The notes below the pieces were generated by a model. The model ran no database searches. It saw only the letters and a program-made list of their open reading frames with translations, and had not been told where the DNA came from. The translations under genes were made by a program, and so were the position numbers. From positions 384,459 through 448,458 of the forward strand of contig NZ_LMKW01000001.1 in assembly GCF_001421745.1 (NCBI RefSeq): DNA of 64,000 nt. The letters are read 5' to 3'. Source of the DNA: Sphingomonas sp. Leaf230 (GTDB lineage Bacteria; Pseudomonadota; Alphaproteobacteria; Sphingomonadales; Sphingomonadaceae). How positions within the stretch are numbered: position 1 is the first letter of the stretch; each line of letters starts with the position of its first letter. This document shows, one piece after another, positions 19,140 through 29,026 of this stretch.

Positions 19140-20693
19140 TCAGCCCTCGGTGCGCGGCAGGCCTAGCGGGTTGTCGTGCTTGACTGCCTTCGGCAGCAGC
19201 GCGTCCGGCAGGTCCTGGTAGCATACCGGGCGCAGGAAGCGCTCGATCGCCGCGGTACCGACCGAGGTCGTGCGCGGGTCCGACGTTGCGGGGAAAGGCC
19301 CACCATGCACCATCGCAGGAGCAACCTCGACGCCGGTCGGCCATCCGTTCGCGAGGATGCGGCCCGCCTTGCGCTCGAGCACCGGCACCAGCGTCGCAGC
19401 GTCGGCGTAGTCACCCTCGTCGATCTGCAGCGTGATCGTCAGCTGACCCTCGACCTGTTCGAGAACCTGGCGAACCTCGGCGAGGTCGGCGCAGCGGACG
19501 ATGATCGAGGCAGCCCCGAACACTTCATGCGACAGCGCAGGGTCGGCGACGAACGCCTTGCCGGTGGTCGAGAACAAAGCTGCACGACCGCGGTTTGCGC
19601 CCTCGGCCTCGGTGCCGCGGGCGAGCGTCTCGACCGCATCGTGACCGGCGAGCGCGGCGACGCCCTTGTCATAGCTGGCATGGATGCCGGGGGTCAGCAT
19701 GACCTGCGGCGCAGCTTCGCCAAGCGCAGCGGCGGCGGCTTCGACGAAGGTGTCGAGGTCTGGACCATCGACCGCGACGACGATGCCGGGGTTGGTGCAG
19801 AACTGGCCCGAGCCCATCGTCAGCGAACCGACATAGGCCTTGCCGAGCGCTTCGCCGCGCGCCGCAAGCGCCGCGGGGAACAGGATGACGGGGTTAACGC
19901 TGCTCATCTCGGCATAGACCGGGATTGGCTCGGCGCGCGCTGCGGCGAGTGCGACCAGGGCCAAGCCACCGCCGCGCGAGCCGGTGAAGCCGACTGCCTT
20001 GATACGCGCGTCCTTGACGAGTGCTGCGCCGAGTTCGTTCGCAGGGCCCTGGACCAGCGAGAACACGCCCTCGGGCAGGCCGCACTTGGCGACCGCAGCC
20101 TGGATCGCCTTGCCGACCATCACCGACGTGCCGGGATGCGCGGGGTGGCCCTTGACGACGACCGGGCAACCGGCGGCGAGTGCGGAGGCGGTGTCGCCGC
20201 CCGCGACCGAGAAGGCGAGCGGGAAGTTTGACGCACCGAACACCGCGACCGGGCCGACCGCGATGCGGCGCTGGCGCAGGTCCGCGCGGGGGGCGGGCTT
20301 ACGATCGGGCTGTGCTTCGTCGATGATGACCGAGGCCCAGGTGCCAGCGCGGAGATGCTTGGCGAACAGGCGGAGCTGGCCGGTGGTACGGCCGCGCTCG
20401 CCTTCGAGGCGCGGGCGGGGCAGGCCGCTCTCCTGGATCGCACGGGCGACGAGCGGCTCGTGGATCGCCTCGATCTCGTCGGCGATCGTCTCGAGGAATT
20501 TCGCGCGCGTTTCGGGATCGGTTTCGCGGAAGGTATCGAACGCTGCTTCGGCGAGCTTGCAGGCTTCCGCGACGTCTTCTTCACTCGAAACGGCAAAGGC
20601 GGGTTCGATCTTTGCATCGGTCGACGGGTCGATCGCGAGGAAGGTGACGTCGCTGTCTACGGCGCGCGCGCCGATCGGGAAGGTACCGTCCAT
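19140..20693 (-). CDS. xylA: 2-oxoglutarate semialdehyde (2,5-dioxovalerate) dehydrogenase
   Basis: An aldehyde dehydrogenase of 517 residues from ATG 20693 (GGAGAA upstream). The NADP-binding segment [20 protein letters not shown] is present, as are the active-site glutamate in [10 protein letters not shown] and the catalytic cysteine in SGQFCTNPG. This subfamily (with [19 protein letters not shown]) oxidises 2-oxoglutarate semialdehyde, the last step of oxidative pentose breakdown. It lies beside the xylose genes and has an operator-like site about 90 bases upstream. The symbol follows the Caulobacter xylXABCD scheme and does not mean xylose isomerase. Confidence 0.88.
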   Translation of the reverse strand: MDGTFPIGARAVDSDVTFLAIDPSTDAKIEPAFAVSSEEDVAEACKLAEAAFDTFRETDPETRAKFLETIADEIEAIHEPLVARAIQESGLPRPRLEGERGRTTGQLRLFAKHLRAGTWASVIIDEAQPDRKPAPRADLRQRRIAVGPVAVFGASNFPLAFSVAGGDTASALAAGCPVVVKGHPAHPGTSVMVGKAIQAAVAKCGLPEGVFSLVQGPANELGAALVKDARIKAVGFTGSRGGGLALVALAAARAEPIPVYAEMSSVNPVILFPAALAARGEALGKAYVGSLTMGSGQFCTNPGIVVAVDGPDLDTFVEAAAAALGEAAPQVMLTPGIHASYDKGVAALAGHDAVETLARGTEAEGANRGRAALFSTTGKAFVADPALSHEVFGAASIIVRCADLAEVRQVLEQVEGQLTITLQIDEGDYADAATLVPVLERKAGRILANGWPTGVEVAPAMVHGGPFPATSDPRTTSVGTAAIERFLRPVCYQDLPDALLPKAVKHDNPLGLPRTEG

Positions 20694-21108
20694 GTCAGTT
20701 CTCCAAATCAAATCGAGGGACGCGCCGACCGGGGCGGTGGTGCGTCGGGAAGTCGTTGGCCAGGATACGCGCCGACCGTGAAGGTGGCGCTATCACTCCT
20801 GGAGCCTTCATCCAATGTGGTGCGAAGGCGGAGCATGTTCCAGTGCGAAGCAACAGTCGTGGACGACAATGTGACATTGAGGTCAAGGATTGAATAGAGC
20901 GTACGGCTCAGATCGTATCGCACGCGCTCCCCCTGTCCGTCCCATATCTGCTTGCTGCCCGGTAAGGCAAAACCCGATTGTCCGACTAATCTTGGGAGCG
21001 ATAACACGCAAGAGCGAACGGCCGCGGCGCGATGTTCTCTGAGTATACGACCACGGTAACTCAGATTACATGCTGATAATATTGCAATCACCTGCTAAAA
21101 AGCGCGGC
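20694..21108. other. 415-bp divergent regulatory gap
   Basis: This gap lies between the divergent xylA and lacI-family genes. It holds the operator-like site at 20782-20795. I see no open frame with a plausible start and ribosome site, and no repeat element. Confidence 0.6.
20782..20795. promoter_or_regulatory. Candidate XylR-type operator upstream of xylA
   Basis: AGGTGGC-GCTATCA is a CG-centred 14-bp near-palindrome whose half-sites (AGGTGGC, TGATAGC) match those upstream of xylD and xylX (consensus about TGGTAGC). Confidence 0.5.
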
Positions 21109-22200
21109 ATGAGCCTCGCCACGCGCAAGCCGCGCAACACTTCGGGCCGCAGAAGCGGCGCACCCACCATTTCCGACGTCGCGGTTCTCGCAGGCGTTTC
21201 GCCGATGACCGTTTCGCGCGTCATCAATGGGGAAGCGAAGGTCCGAGAGGCGACGCGCGAGGCGGTCAACGTCGCGATCGATACGCTGCGATACGCCCCC
21301 AACCGCGCCGCACGCAGCCTGGCCGGCGGCGGGCAGATGCGGATCGGCCTTCTCTACAGCAATCCGAGCGCGGCATATCTGAGCGAGTTCCTGGTCGGCA
21401 GCCTCGAACAAGCAAGCCGCAGCGACGTGCAATTGATCGTCGAGAAATGCGACATCGGCGACCATGAGATCGAGGTCGCGCGGCACATGATCGAGAGCGG
21501 CATCGACGGCGTCATCTTGCCGCCGCCGCTGTGCGATTCGCGCGCGGTGCTCGACGTGCTGACGGAGGCCGGCGTGCCGACCGTGGTCGTCGCGACCGGG
21601 TCCCCACCGGAAGGGTCGGCCGCGGTCACGATCGACGATTTCGAGGCGGCCCGCGCGATGACCGAACACCTTGTTAAGCTGGGTCATTCGCGGATCGGGT
21701 TCATCATCGGAAACCCGAACCAGACCGCCAGTCGGCTTCGTCACGAGGGGTATCTCGCGGCGATCGCCGATGCCGGTCTGGCGCCGGATGAGTCGCTGGT
21801 GGTGGGCGGCCTGTTTACCTATCGCTCCGGGCTCGACGGTGCCGAGCAATTGCTCGACGCGAAGGATGCGCCCACCGCGATCTTCGCCAGCAACGACGAC
21901 ATGGCTGCGGCGACCGTCGCGGTCGCGCATCGCCGCGGTCTGGACGTGCCGGGCGACCTGACGGTGTGTGGGTTCGACGACAGCGCACTCGCGACGACGA
22001 TCTGGCCCGAACTGACGACCATCCACCAGCCGATCGCCGATATGTCGCGCGCGGCGGTCGAACTGCTCGTCTCGGCGATTTTCAATCGTCGCAGCGGCGG
22101 CAAGGATGCGAACGGCCACGTCGTGCTCGATTACACGCTGGTGCGCCGTCAATCGGACGCCGCACCGCGCCGCCGACCACCGTCGCGCGTTCACCTATAG
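21109..22200 (+). CDS. xylR: LacI-family transcriptional regulator (XylR-like)
   Basis: A protein of 363 residues from ATG 21109; an in-frame ATG at 21070 is possible and neither has a strong ribosome site. The N-terminal helix-turn-helix PTISDVAVLAGVSPMTVSRV with the hinge YAPNRAARSLAGG is classical LacI, followed by a periplasmic-binding-like sugar sensor (IGLLYSNPSAAYLSE ... SNDDMAAATVAVA). It sits directly upstream of xylD, with xylA divergent. It most likely represses the pentose genes and is released by xylose or a product of it. The symbol is inferred from context. Confidence 0.85.
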   Translation: MSLATRKPRNTSGRRSGAPTISDVAVLAGVSPMTVSRVINGEAKVREATREAVNVAIDTLRYAPNRAARSLAGGGQMRIGLLYSNPSAAYLSEFLVGSLEQASRSDVQLIVEKCDIGDHEIEVARHMIESGIDGVILPPPLCDSRAVLDVLTEAGVPTVVVATGSPPEGSAAVTIDDFEAARAMTEHLVKLGHSRIGFIIGNPNQTASRLRHEGYLAAIADAGLAPDESLVVGGLFTYRSGLDGAEQLLDAKDAPTAIFASNDDMAAATVAVAHRRGLDVPGDLTVCGFDDSALATTIWPELTTIHQPIADMSRAAVELLVSAIFNRRSGGKDANGHVVLDYTLVRRQSDAAPRRRPPSRVHL

Positions 22201-22234
22201 TGTTTGCAGACGCTTGACCGACCGACGACCGTCG

Positions 22235-22248
22235 CGGTAGCGCTCCCA
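22235..22248. promoter_or_regulatory. Candidate XylR-type operator upstream of xylD
   Basis: CGGTAGC-GCTCCCA (half-sites CGGTAGC and TGGGAGC) lies 33 bases before the xylD start, between lacI and xylD. Confidence 0.55.
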
Positions 22249-22281
22249 TGAGATAACAGACCGCGTTCAGGAGAGTTTGCA

Positions 22282-24060
22282 GTGGACCGTGTACCGGTGA
22301 AGCCGTTCCGATCGCGCGACTGGTTCGCCGATCCCGCCCGCTCGGACATGACCGCGCTCTATCTCGAACGCTTCATGAATTACGGGCTGACCCCGGCGGA
22401 GTTGCGCTCGGGAAGGCCGATCATCGGCATCGCGCAGTCGGGCAGCGACCTTTCGCCGTGCAACCGCATCCATCTGGAACTCGCCAAGCGAACGCGCGAC
22501 GGCATCCGCGACGCCGGTGGCATCGCGATGGAGTTTCCAGTCCATCCGATCTTCGAGAATTGCCGGCGGCCGACCGCGGCGCTCGATCGTAACCTGGCGT
22601 ATCTGGGCCTGGTCGAGACGCTTTACGGCTATCCAATCGACGCGGTCGTGCTGACCACCGGCTGCGACAAGACCACGCCGTCGGGGATCATGGCGGCGTC
22701 GACGGTCGATATTCCGGCGATCGTGCTGTCGGGCGGTCCGATGCTCGATGGCTGGCATGACGGCGAACTGGTCGGGTCGGGAACGGTGATCTGGCGTAGT
22801 CGGCGCAAGCTGGCGGCGGGCGAGATCGACGAGGAGGAGTTCCTCAACCGCGCTACCGACAGCGCGCCCTCGGCCGGGCATTGCAACACGATGGGCACGG
22901 CGTCGACGATGAACGCGGTCGCCGAAGTTCTGGGGCTGTCGTTGACGGGCTGCGCGGCGATTCCGGCGCCGTACCGCGAGCGCGGGCAGATGGCGTACGA
23001 GACCGGGCGGCGGATCGTCGACATGGCGTATGAGGACCTCCGCCCGTCGAAGATTCTCACGCGCGACAGCTTCCTGAACGCGATCCGCGTGGTCAGCGCG
23101 ATCGGTGGGTCGAGCAACGCGCAGCCGCACATCATGGCAATGGCGCAGCATGCCGGCGTGACGCTGTACCCGGAGGACTGGTCGGATCATGGCTACGACC
23201 TGCCGTTGCTGGTCAACATGCAGCCGGCGGGCAAGTATCTCGGCGAGCGCTTTCACCGCGCGGGCGGCGTGCCCGCGGTGCTGCACGAGCTGATCGCCGG
23301 CGGGAAGCTCGACACGTCGTGCCTGACGGTCACCGGGCGGTCGATCGGCGAGAACATCGCCGGGCGCGAGACGCGCGATCGCGAGATGATCAAGCCGTTC
23401 GATGCGCCGATGATGGAGCGTGCAGGCTTTCTGGTGCTCAAGGGCAACCTGTTCGATTTCGGGATCATGAAGACGTCGGTGATCTCGCCGGCGTTTCGCG
23501 AGCGGTATCTCTCGACGCCGGGGGCCGAAGATCGCTTCGAGGCGCGGGCGATCGTGTTCGAGGGGTCGGACGATTATCACCACCGGATCAACGATCCTGC
23601 GCTCGACATCGACGAGGGCTGTATCCTGGTGATCCGTGGGGCGGGGCCGATCGGGTGGCCGGGTTCGGCGGAAGTCGTGAACATGCAGCCGCCCGACGCG
23701 CTGATCCAGCGCGGCGTGCTGGCGCTGCCGACGCTCGGCGACGGGCGCCAGTCGGGGACGTCGGACAGTCCGTCGATCCTGAACGTGTCACCTGAGAGCG
23801 CTGTCGGCGGCGGGTTATCGTGGATTCGGACGGGCGATGTGGTCCGGATCGATCTGGTCGCTGGGACCTGCGATGCGCTGGTAGAGCCCGACGAGATCGC
23901 GCGACGCAAGGGCGAGGGGCTGCCCCCGGTACCCGAGAGCAATACGCCTTGGGAGGAACTGTACCGCGAAAAGACCGGGCAGCTCGCCGAGGGTGGCGTA
24001 CTCGACTTCGCGGTGAAGTATCGCGGGATTTCGGCGAAGACGCCTCGGCACAATCACTGA
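22282..24060 (+). CDS. xylD: D-xylonate dehydratase (IlvD/EDD family)
   Basis: A protein of 592 residues starting at GTG 22282 with AGGAGAG upstream. It closely resembles Caulobacter XylD along its whole length as I recall that sequence (RFMNYGLTPAELRSG, CDKTTPSGIMAA, APSAGHCNTMGTASTMNA, RGAGPIGWPGSAEV). The cysteines in SPCNRIH, TGCDKTT and GHCNTMG are placed as in Fe-S-dependent dehydratases of the family. It dehydrates D-xylonate to 2-keto-3-deoxy-D-xylonate. It is downstream of the regulator and behind an operator-like site. Confidence 0.93.
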   Translation: MDRVPVKPFRSRDWFADPARSDMTALYLERFMNYGLTPAELRSGRPIIGIAQSGSDLSPCNRIHLELAKRTRDGIRDAGGIAMEFPVHPIFENCRRPTAALDRNLAYLGLVETLYGYPIDAVVLTTGCDKTTPSGIMAASTVDIPAIVLSGGPMLDGWHDGELVGSGTVIWRSRRKLAAGEIDEEEFLNRATDSAPSAGHCNTMGTASTMNAVAEVLGLSLTGCAAIPAPYRERGQMAYETGRRIVDMAYEDLRPSKILTRDSFLNAIRVVSAIGGSSNAQPHIMAMAQHAGVTLYPEDWSDHGYDLPLLVNMQPAGKYLGERFHRAGGVPAVLHELIAGGKLDTSCLTVTGRSIGENIAGRETRDREMIKPFDAPMMERAGFLVLKGNLFDFGIMKTSVISPAFRERYLSTPGAEDRFEARAIVFEGSDDYHHRINDPALDIDEGCILVIRGAGPIGWPGSAEVVNMQPPDALIQRGVLALPTLGDGRQSGTSDSPSILNVSPESAVGGGLSWIRTGDVVRIDLVAGTCDALVEPDEIARRKGEGLPPVPESNTPWEELYREKTGQLAEGGVLDFAVKYRGISAKTPRHNH

Positions 24061-24071
24061 GAGTGCGGGGG

Positions 24072-24089
24072 GCGGGGCCTGTGCCTCGC
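24072..24089 (+). terminator. Hairpin after xylD
   Basis: GCGGGGC-CTGT-GCCTCGC, a 7-bp stem with one G-T pair, 11 bases past the xylD stop. No T-run follows. Confidence 0.4.
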
Positions 24090-24670
24090 CCTTCGTCCTA
24101 TGACTGATCGGTGTCTCGCGCAGGCGGGTCCCTACGACCGCCTAGCGCTGCGCTATCAGGGGGAACCGGTATGGCTTCCCGCCTCCGGGGGAATGACGGA
24201 AGAGATGGCGAGGATGCTGGCAACGTTGCGGCGGACCTTCGCCACTCGTCCCGTCCAGGCCATCTAAACTCGATAGTCCCGCAGAGCCGATCCCTGCCCC
24301 CGTTATCCAAGCGGAAGCTCGAATCTTTATGTGACGGGCGTCATCCGCGCTGTGAAATACTCTGGCTTTCGCTGGAGTCACGGAACGCGGCTGGGGAAGG
24401 AGAAGGGCTGGGGGCGTCTGACGTTCAGGTCTTCGAGCGGCTTTATCTCGCACCTCCCCGGCGGAGGCCGGGGCCCAGTTGGGGGACGTTGCTAACGGAG
24501 GAAGGTCCGCCGTTACTTCCGCCTTGCCAACTGGGCCCCGGCCTCCGCCGGGGTAGTGCTATTGGAGGGAGGTCGTTGGCTGTCTGACTTAATACAGGCC
24601 AAGTCCAACTTCGGCATGAGCTATCGGACCTACCCGGACCGCGACCCAAGCCGCGGTCCGGTGGTCGGCT
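24090..24670. other. Gene-free stretch between convergent xylD and sugar porter
   Basis: About 580 bases without a credible gene. It holds repeat C2 (24454-24555) and, around 24160-24200, a weak degenerate stretch resembling D-type repeats. Open frames here have no ribosome site and arise from the palindromes. Confidence 0.6.
24454..24555. repeat. Palindromic element C2
   Basis: Arms CTCCCCGGCGGAGGCCGGGG-CCCAGTTGG and their complement lie about 45 bases apart. It belongs to the same family as 18900 and 47696. Confidence 0.85.
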
Positions 24671-26086
24671 TCACCCCACCATATCTTCCAACTCGCGACC
24701 ACGCGTTTCCGAAACCATCTTCCAGACGAAGAAGAACGAGACGAACGCGGACAGTGCATAGAAGCCGTAGGTGAGCGACAGGCCGAGCGAGATCGCCATC
24801 GTCGGGAAGCTCACCGAGATCGCGAAGTTGGCGAACCACTGCGCGAAGCCCGCGACCGCGAGACCCGAGCCGCGGATCTGCGTCGGGAACATCTCGCCGA
24901 GCATCACCCACATGATCGGGCCCCAGCTCAGGTTGAAGAACACGACATACGCATTGGCCGCGATCAGCGCGATCAGGCCGTTGCGATCCGACAGGTGCAG
25001 CGAACCCTCGACGATCGCGCCGCTGGCGAAGCAGATCGCGACGATCGCCAGCGCGACGGTCATGCCCGCAGAACCGATCAGCAGGAGCGGCTTGCGGCCG
25101 ACCTTGTCGACCAAAGCAACCGTGAGCAGGCAGGCGATGATCGACAGCGAGCCCGACAGGATGTTGATGAGCAGCGCATCGCTCTCGCTGAAGCCGACCG
25201 ACTGCCACAGCACCGAGCCGTAGTAGAACACGATGTTGATGCCGACGAACTGCTGGAAGATCGCGAGGCCGATGCCGGTCCAGACGATCGGGCGGATCTT
25301 GCCGCTCGCCTTGTCGATCAGGTCGGACAGCTTGGGGCGGTGCGCGTCGACCGACAGCGAGCCGCGGATCTCGGCGACCTTGCGGGTCGCCTCGGCGGCA
25401 CCGAACAGGCGCGTGAGGACGACCTGCGCCTCGTCATAGCGGCCCTTGAGCACCAGGAAGCGCGGACTTTCGGGGATCAGGAACAGCGTCGCGAGATAGA
25501 TCGCGGCAGGGATAACCTGCATCCAGAACATCCAGCGCCATGCCGGATAATCGAGCCAGAACAACGCGGTCGAGGATCCGGCGATGCGCGCGAGATACCA
25601 GTTGGCGACGAATGCGCCGGTCAGCCCGGTGATGATCATGATCTGCTGCACGCTCGAAAGCCGGCCGCGGACGTTCGCGGGGACGACTTCGGAGATGTAG
25701 ACCGGTGCGAGCACGCTGGCGGCACCGATGCCGAGACCGCCGACGATGCGCGCGAGCACGAACATCGTCGCTGAGGTTGCCGCACCCGCTGCGAGCGCGC
25801 TGACGATGAACAGCACCGCGGCGATCATCATGACGTTGCGACGGCCGAGATTGTCGGCAAGCCGCCCGGCCATGAATGCGCCGACGGACGAGCCGATCAG
25901 GATCGCGCCGACGGTGAAGCCGGTGCCGAGCGACGACAGCGCGAACGTGCTCTCGAGCCCCGCCTGCGTGCCGTTGATGACGCCCGAGTCATAGCCGAAC
26001 ATGAACCCGCCGATGGTCGCGACGATGACGATCATCGCAATCAGTGCTCGGTTCACTTGGGGCGCGGATTCTGCCGCTAAAGTCAT
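24671..26086 (-). CDS. MFS sugar porter (xylose/H+ symporter type)
   Basis: A protein of 471 residues with 12 predicted membrane spans. The sugar-porter signatures are present: GYDSGVINGTQ in TM1, GRLADNLGRRN after TM2, PESPRFLVLKGRYDEA before the central loop, FQQFVGINIVFYYG in TM7 and the final WKMVSETRGRELEDM. The N-terminus is cytoplasmic. Its position next to the xylose catabolic genes suggests that it imports D-xylose or another pentose. Only a weak operator-like sequence precedes it (26102-26115). Confidence 0.9.
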   Translation of the reverse strand: MTLAAESAPQVNRALIAMIVIVATIGGFMFGYDSGVINGTQAGLESTFALSSLGTGFTVGAILIGSSVGAFMAGRLADNLGRRNVMMIAAVLFIVSALAAGAATSATMFVLARIVGGLGIGAASVLAPVYISEVVPANVRGRLSSVQQIMIITGLTGAFVANWYLARIAGSSTALFWLDYPAWRWMFWMQVIPAAIYLATLFLIPESPRFLVLKGRYDEAQVVLTRLFGAAEATRKVAEIRGSLSVDAHRPKLSDLIDKASGKIRPIVWTGIGLAIFQQFVGINIVFYYGSVLWQSVGFSESDALLINILSGSLSIIACLLTVALVDKVGRKPLLLIGSAGMTVALAIVAICFASGAIVEGSLHLSDRNGLIALIAANAYVVFFNLSWGPIMWVMLGEMFPTQIRGSGLAVAGFAQWFANFAISVSFPTMAISLGLSLTYGFYALSAFVSFFFVWKMVSETRGRELEDMVG

Positions 26087-26158
26087 TGGTTTTCCTCTCC
26101 GTGACGGCGCTCTAACGGCGACGCTTATCGTGAATGGGGTGTCGTAACATTGGTTGCA

Positions 26159-27049
26159 CTAAAGTGTGACGGGTTCGACCGGGACGCCGGGAATGGCGAC
26201 GCGGAAGGTGAACAGGTTTCCGGCCAGCGGCTGGGCTGCGAGCGCTTCGTCGTCGAGGCCTTTCGCGGCGGTCGTCGCATAGGCGGTGCGACCGTCGGGG
26301 CCGCCGAGCGCGATCTTGGTGATGTTCGCGACGGGAAAGCGGACAATGTCGGTGCAGGTGCCGTCCGGCGCGAACCGGCGTGCCGCCCAACCGCCGAAAA
26401 ACCCGACCCAGACGCCACCTTCGGAATCGCAGATCGCACCATCGGGGTGACCATCGTCGGGGCCGATCGTCAGGAAAAGGCGTGGCTCGCCGACATTACC
26501 GTCCGCGTCGATCGGGTAGGCGTCGATCCGCTTGCCGAGCGTGTCGACCGCATACAGCGTGCGGCCGTCGGGCGAGATTGCGGGGCCGTTGGTGATCGCG
26601 ACGGGCGGGATCTCCGTCTTGGTCAGTTCACCGTCATGCCAGTGATAGACGTGGCCGGTGTGCTCGGATTCCGCATTGTCCATCGTCCCGAACCATACGC
26701 GCCCGGTGGGATCGCGCGCGGCATCGTTGAGACGATTGCCGGGAGTCTCGGCGTGAACGACCGCAATCTCGTCGAATGCGCCGGTCGTTGGATCGAACCG
26801 GTGGAGAGCGCCACGGACGCCAGCGAGAAACCCGCCATCGTCCGCCGGAATGATCCAGCCGATCTGGTCTGGCGCCTTCCAGGTGTCGAGCGCTCCCGTC
26901 GCCGGATCGAACCGGTGGACGCACGGCGACTTGATGTCGACGAACCAGAGCGCGGCGTCGCGCGCGATCCAGATCGGGCCCTCGCCGAGCGTCGCACCGA
27001 CGTCGCAGATGCTTTCCGCGGTCGTTTCGACGGGAACCTCGTGGCTCAT
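26159..27049 (-). CDS. xylC: Xylonolactonase, SMP-30/gluconolactonase family
   Basis: A protein of 296 residues from ATG 27049, one base after the xylB stop. The six-bladed propeller motifs include the metal ligands: Glu in LGEGPIWIARD near residue 20, Asn in PGNRLNDAARDPTGRVWFGTMD near 105-125, and the NGPAISPDGRTLY block with the YAVDT aspartate near 160. It opens xylono-lactone to xylonate between the XylB and XylD steps. Coupled translation with xylB and xylX is likely. Confidence 0.9.
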   Translation of the reverse strand: MSHEVPVETTAESICDVGATLGEGPIWIARDAALWFVDIKSPCVHRFDPATGALDTWKAPDQIGWIIPADDGGFLAGVRGALHRFDPTTGAFDEIAVVHAETPGNRLNDAARDPTGRVWFGTMDNAESEHTGHVYHWHDGELTKTEIPPVAITNGPAISPDGRTLYAVDTLGKRIDAYPIDADGNVGEPRLFLTIGPDDGHPDGAICDSEGGVWVGFFGGWAARRFAPDGTCTDIVRFPVANITKIALGGPDGRTAYATTAAKGLDDEALAAQPLAGNLFTFRVAIPGVPVEPVTL

Positions 27050-27050
27050 C

Positions 27051-27818
27051 TCAGCGCCACCCGGCATCGACGAAATAGTCGTGGCCGGTGCACATCCGCG
27101 CATCGTCCGACGCGAGGAACAGCACCAGCGCCGCGACGTCCGCCGGCTGCACGCGGGTCTTGAGGCACTGCGCGCCGATGATCTCGGCCTCACCCTCGGG
27201 CGTGTACCATTTCAGCTGGCGTGGCGTCTCGACGTTGCCGGGGACGATCGTGTTGACGCGGATGCCGTCGCCGCCGAGATCGCGCGCCATCGCGCGGGTC
27301 ATGCCCTCGATGCCGGCCTTGGCAGTCTGGTAGATCAGCAGTTCGGGCAACGCGAGATGCCACGAGATCGACCCGAAATTGAGGATCACGCCGCCGCCTG
27401 CGCGCTTCATCGACGGCACCACGGCCTGCCCCGCGAAGAACAGGTGGCGCAAATTGGTCGCCATCCGCTCGTCCCAATAGGCGGGCGTGATCTCTTCGAT
27501 CGTGTGGCGATCGTCGTTCGCGGCATTGTTGATCAGCACGTCGATGCCGCCCAGCCGGTCCTCGATCGTCGCGACGGTCGTCTTCAGCGCATCGACGTCG
27601 CGCAGGTCGAGCGGCAGGAATATCGGCGCGGTCGCGACGTCGGGCGTCAGCGTCTCGATCAGCGCTTCCGCGGCGTCCTTGGCCATGTCGACGAACGCCA
27701 CATGTGCACCCTGGCGCGCGAACGCCTCGACCAGACCGGCGCCGATCCCCGACGCGCCGCCGGTGATCAGGACGCGCTTGCCCTTCAGGCTTGGATAGAT
27801 CGCCGTCTGGTCGGCCAT
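27051..27818 (-). CDS. xylB: D-xylose 1-dehydrogenase (SDR)
   Basis: A protein of 255 residues from ATG 27818; a GTG at 27836 is possible. It follows Caulobacter XylB closely as I recall it (IYPSLKGKRV, TGGASGIGAGL, NNAANDDRH, NFGSISWHLALPELLIYQTAKAGIEGMTRA, WYTPEGEA, DAGWR end). The catalytic YQTAK and the serine of SISWH are in place. It oxidises D-xylose to xylono-lactone with NAD. It lies between xylX and xylC in one operon. Confidence 0.92.
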   Translation of the reverse strand: MADQTAIYPSLKGKRVLITGGASGIGAGLVEAFARQGAHVAFVDMAKDAAEALIETLTPDVATAPIFLPLDLRDVDALKTTVATIEDRLGGIDVLINNAANDDRHTIEEITPAYWDERMATNLRHLFFAGQAVVPSMKRAGGGVILNFGSISWHLALPELLIYQTAKAGIEGMTRAMARDLGGDGIRVNTIVPGNVETPRQLKWYTPEGEAEIIGAQCLKTRVQPADVAALVLFLASDDARMCTGHDYFVDAGWR

Positions 27819-27840
27819 TTCGGTCTTCTGCAACACGCGC

Positions 27841-29007
27841 TTACGCCCCTTGATTCTTGGTATGGCCGAGCAGCCCCCGGCTCGCGAGATTGCGCATCAG
27901 GTCGCCGATCCCGTAATTCCACGGCGCCGCATCCTTCGACGTGGTCACCGGATTGACCAGCGCGCCGAGCTTCGGGTTCGAGATGGTGACGACATCGCCG
28001 ACCGCATGCGTGAAGCCGCGGCCCGGCTCGTCGCGGTCCTGCGTCGGCGCGAACAGCGTGCCGAGGAACAGCACGAAGCCGTCCGGATACTGATGCTCGC
28101 TCATCGCCTGGCGAACGAGCTCCTCCGGATCCCGGCTGATCTGGTCCATCGAGCTGCTGCCGTCGAGGCGGTAGCCGTCCGCGCCCTCGATCGTCAGCGC
28201 GATCTGCGCGGCGCGGACGTCGTCCATGCCGAAATTCTCGTCGAACAGCCGGATGAACGGCCCGATCGAGCAGGACGCGTTGTTGTCCTTGGCCTTGCCG
28301 AGCAGGAGCGCCGAGCGCCCCTCGAAATCGCGCAGGTTGACGTCATTGCCGAGCGCCGCGCCGACCGTCTTGCCGGTGCGGTCGACGACCAGCACGACTT
28401 CCGGTTCGGGGTTGTTCCAGGTGGAGTCGGAGCGGATGCCGATCTCGCCACCCCAGCCGATCGTCGACAACGTCGGTCCCTTGGTGAAGATCTCCGCATC
28501 CGGGCCGATCGCGACCTCGAGATATTGCGACCACATGCCGTCCTCGATCAGCGCGGCCTTCAGTGCAGCGGCTTCGGGCGAACCCGGTACGACCGAGCGG
28601 ATGCTGCCGCCGACGCGCTCTTCGAGACGGGCACGGACCGCGGTCGCTGCTGACGCGTCACCGCGCGCGCGTTCCTCGATCACGCGTTCGAGCGCGGAGA
28701 CGGCGAAGGTGACGCCCGATGCCTTGACGACATGGAGATCGATCGGGCTGAGCAGACGGGTCTTGCCCTCAGCCGCTGGCGTCAGGTTCAAGTCGTCGAG
28801 AGCGCCGAGATCTGCGCCGGCATCCGTATCGAAATCCCCACCCGCGATCAGATCGGCGACTGTCGGCGCGACGGCGGACATGTCATACACGCGGCCATCG
28901 CGAACGATCACGGGCGTCGGACCGTCGCCAAGGTCGATACGACCAAGTAACGCCGCCTTTTCCCAGTCGACGGGCAAAGCCCCCGTCGACGTGAATGCGA
29001 TCTCCAC
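27841..29007 (-). CDS. xylX: 2-keto-3-deoxy-D-xylonate dehydratase (FAH family)
   Basis: A protein of 388 residues. The N-terminal half is variable; the C-terminal half is a fumarylacetoacetate-hydrolase fold with the acidic metal ligands in NPEPEVVLVVD and the NDVNLRDFEGRSALLLGKAKDNNASCSIGPF block. It removes water from 2-keto-3-deoxy-xylonate to give 2-oxoglutarate semialdehyde, the substrate of the dehydrogenase at 19140. It is the first gene of the minus-strand xylX-xylB-xylC operon, with an operator-like site 20 bases upstream of its start. Confidence 0.9.
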   Translation of the reverse strand: MEIAFTSTGALPVDWEKAALLGRIDLGDGPTPVIVRDGRVYDMSAVAPTVADLIAGGDFDTDAGADLGALDDLNLTPAAEGKTRLLSPIDLHVVKASGVTFAVSALERVIEERARGDASAATAVRARLEERVGGSIRSVVPGSPEAAALKAALIEDGMWSQYLEVAIGPDAEIFTKGPTLSTIGWGGEIGIRSDSTWNNPEPEVVLVVDRTGKTVGAALGNDVNLRDFEGRSALLLGKAKDNNASCSIGPFIRLFDENFGMDDVRAAQIALTIEGADGYRLDGSSSMDQISRDPEELVRQAMSEHQYPDGFVLFLGTLFAPTQDRDEPGRGFTHAVGDVVTISNPKLGALVNPVTTSKDAAPWNYGIGDLMRNLASRGLLGHTKNQGA

Positions 29008-29026
29008 GATGTCATCCCCTCCGTTT

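Noticed and set aside
24111..24587. 158-residue open frame between xylD and the sugar porter
   Set aside because: Half of it is repeat C2, there is no ribosome site, and the composition fits no protein family.
26102..26115. Fourth XylR-type operator upstream of the sugar porter
   Set aside because: Only about 8 of 14 positions fit the other sites, too weak to list as a feature; mentioned in the regulon finding only.
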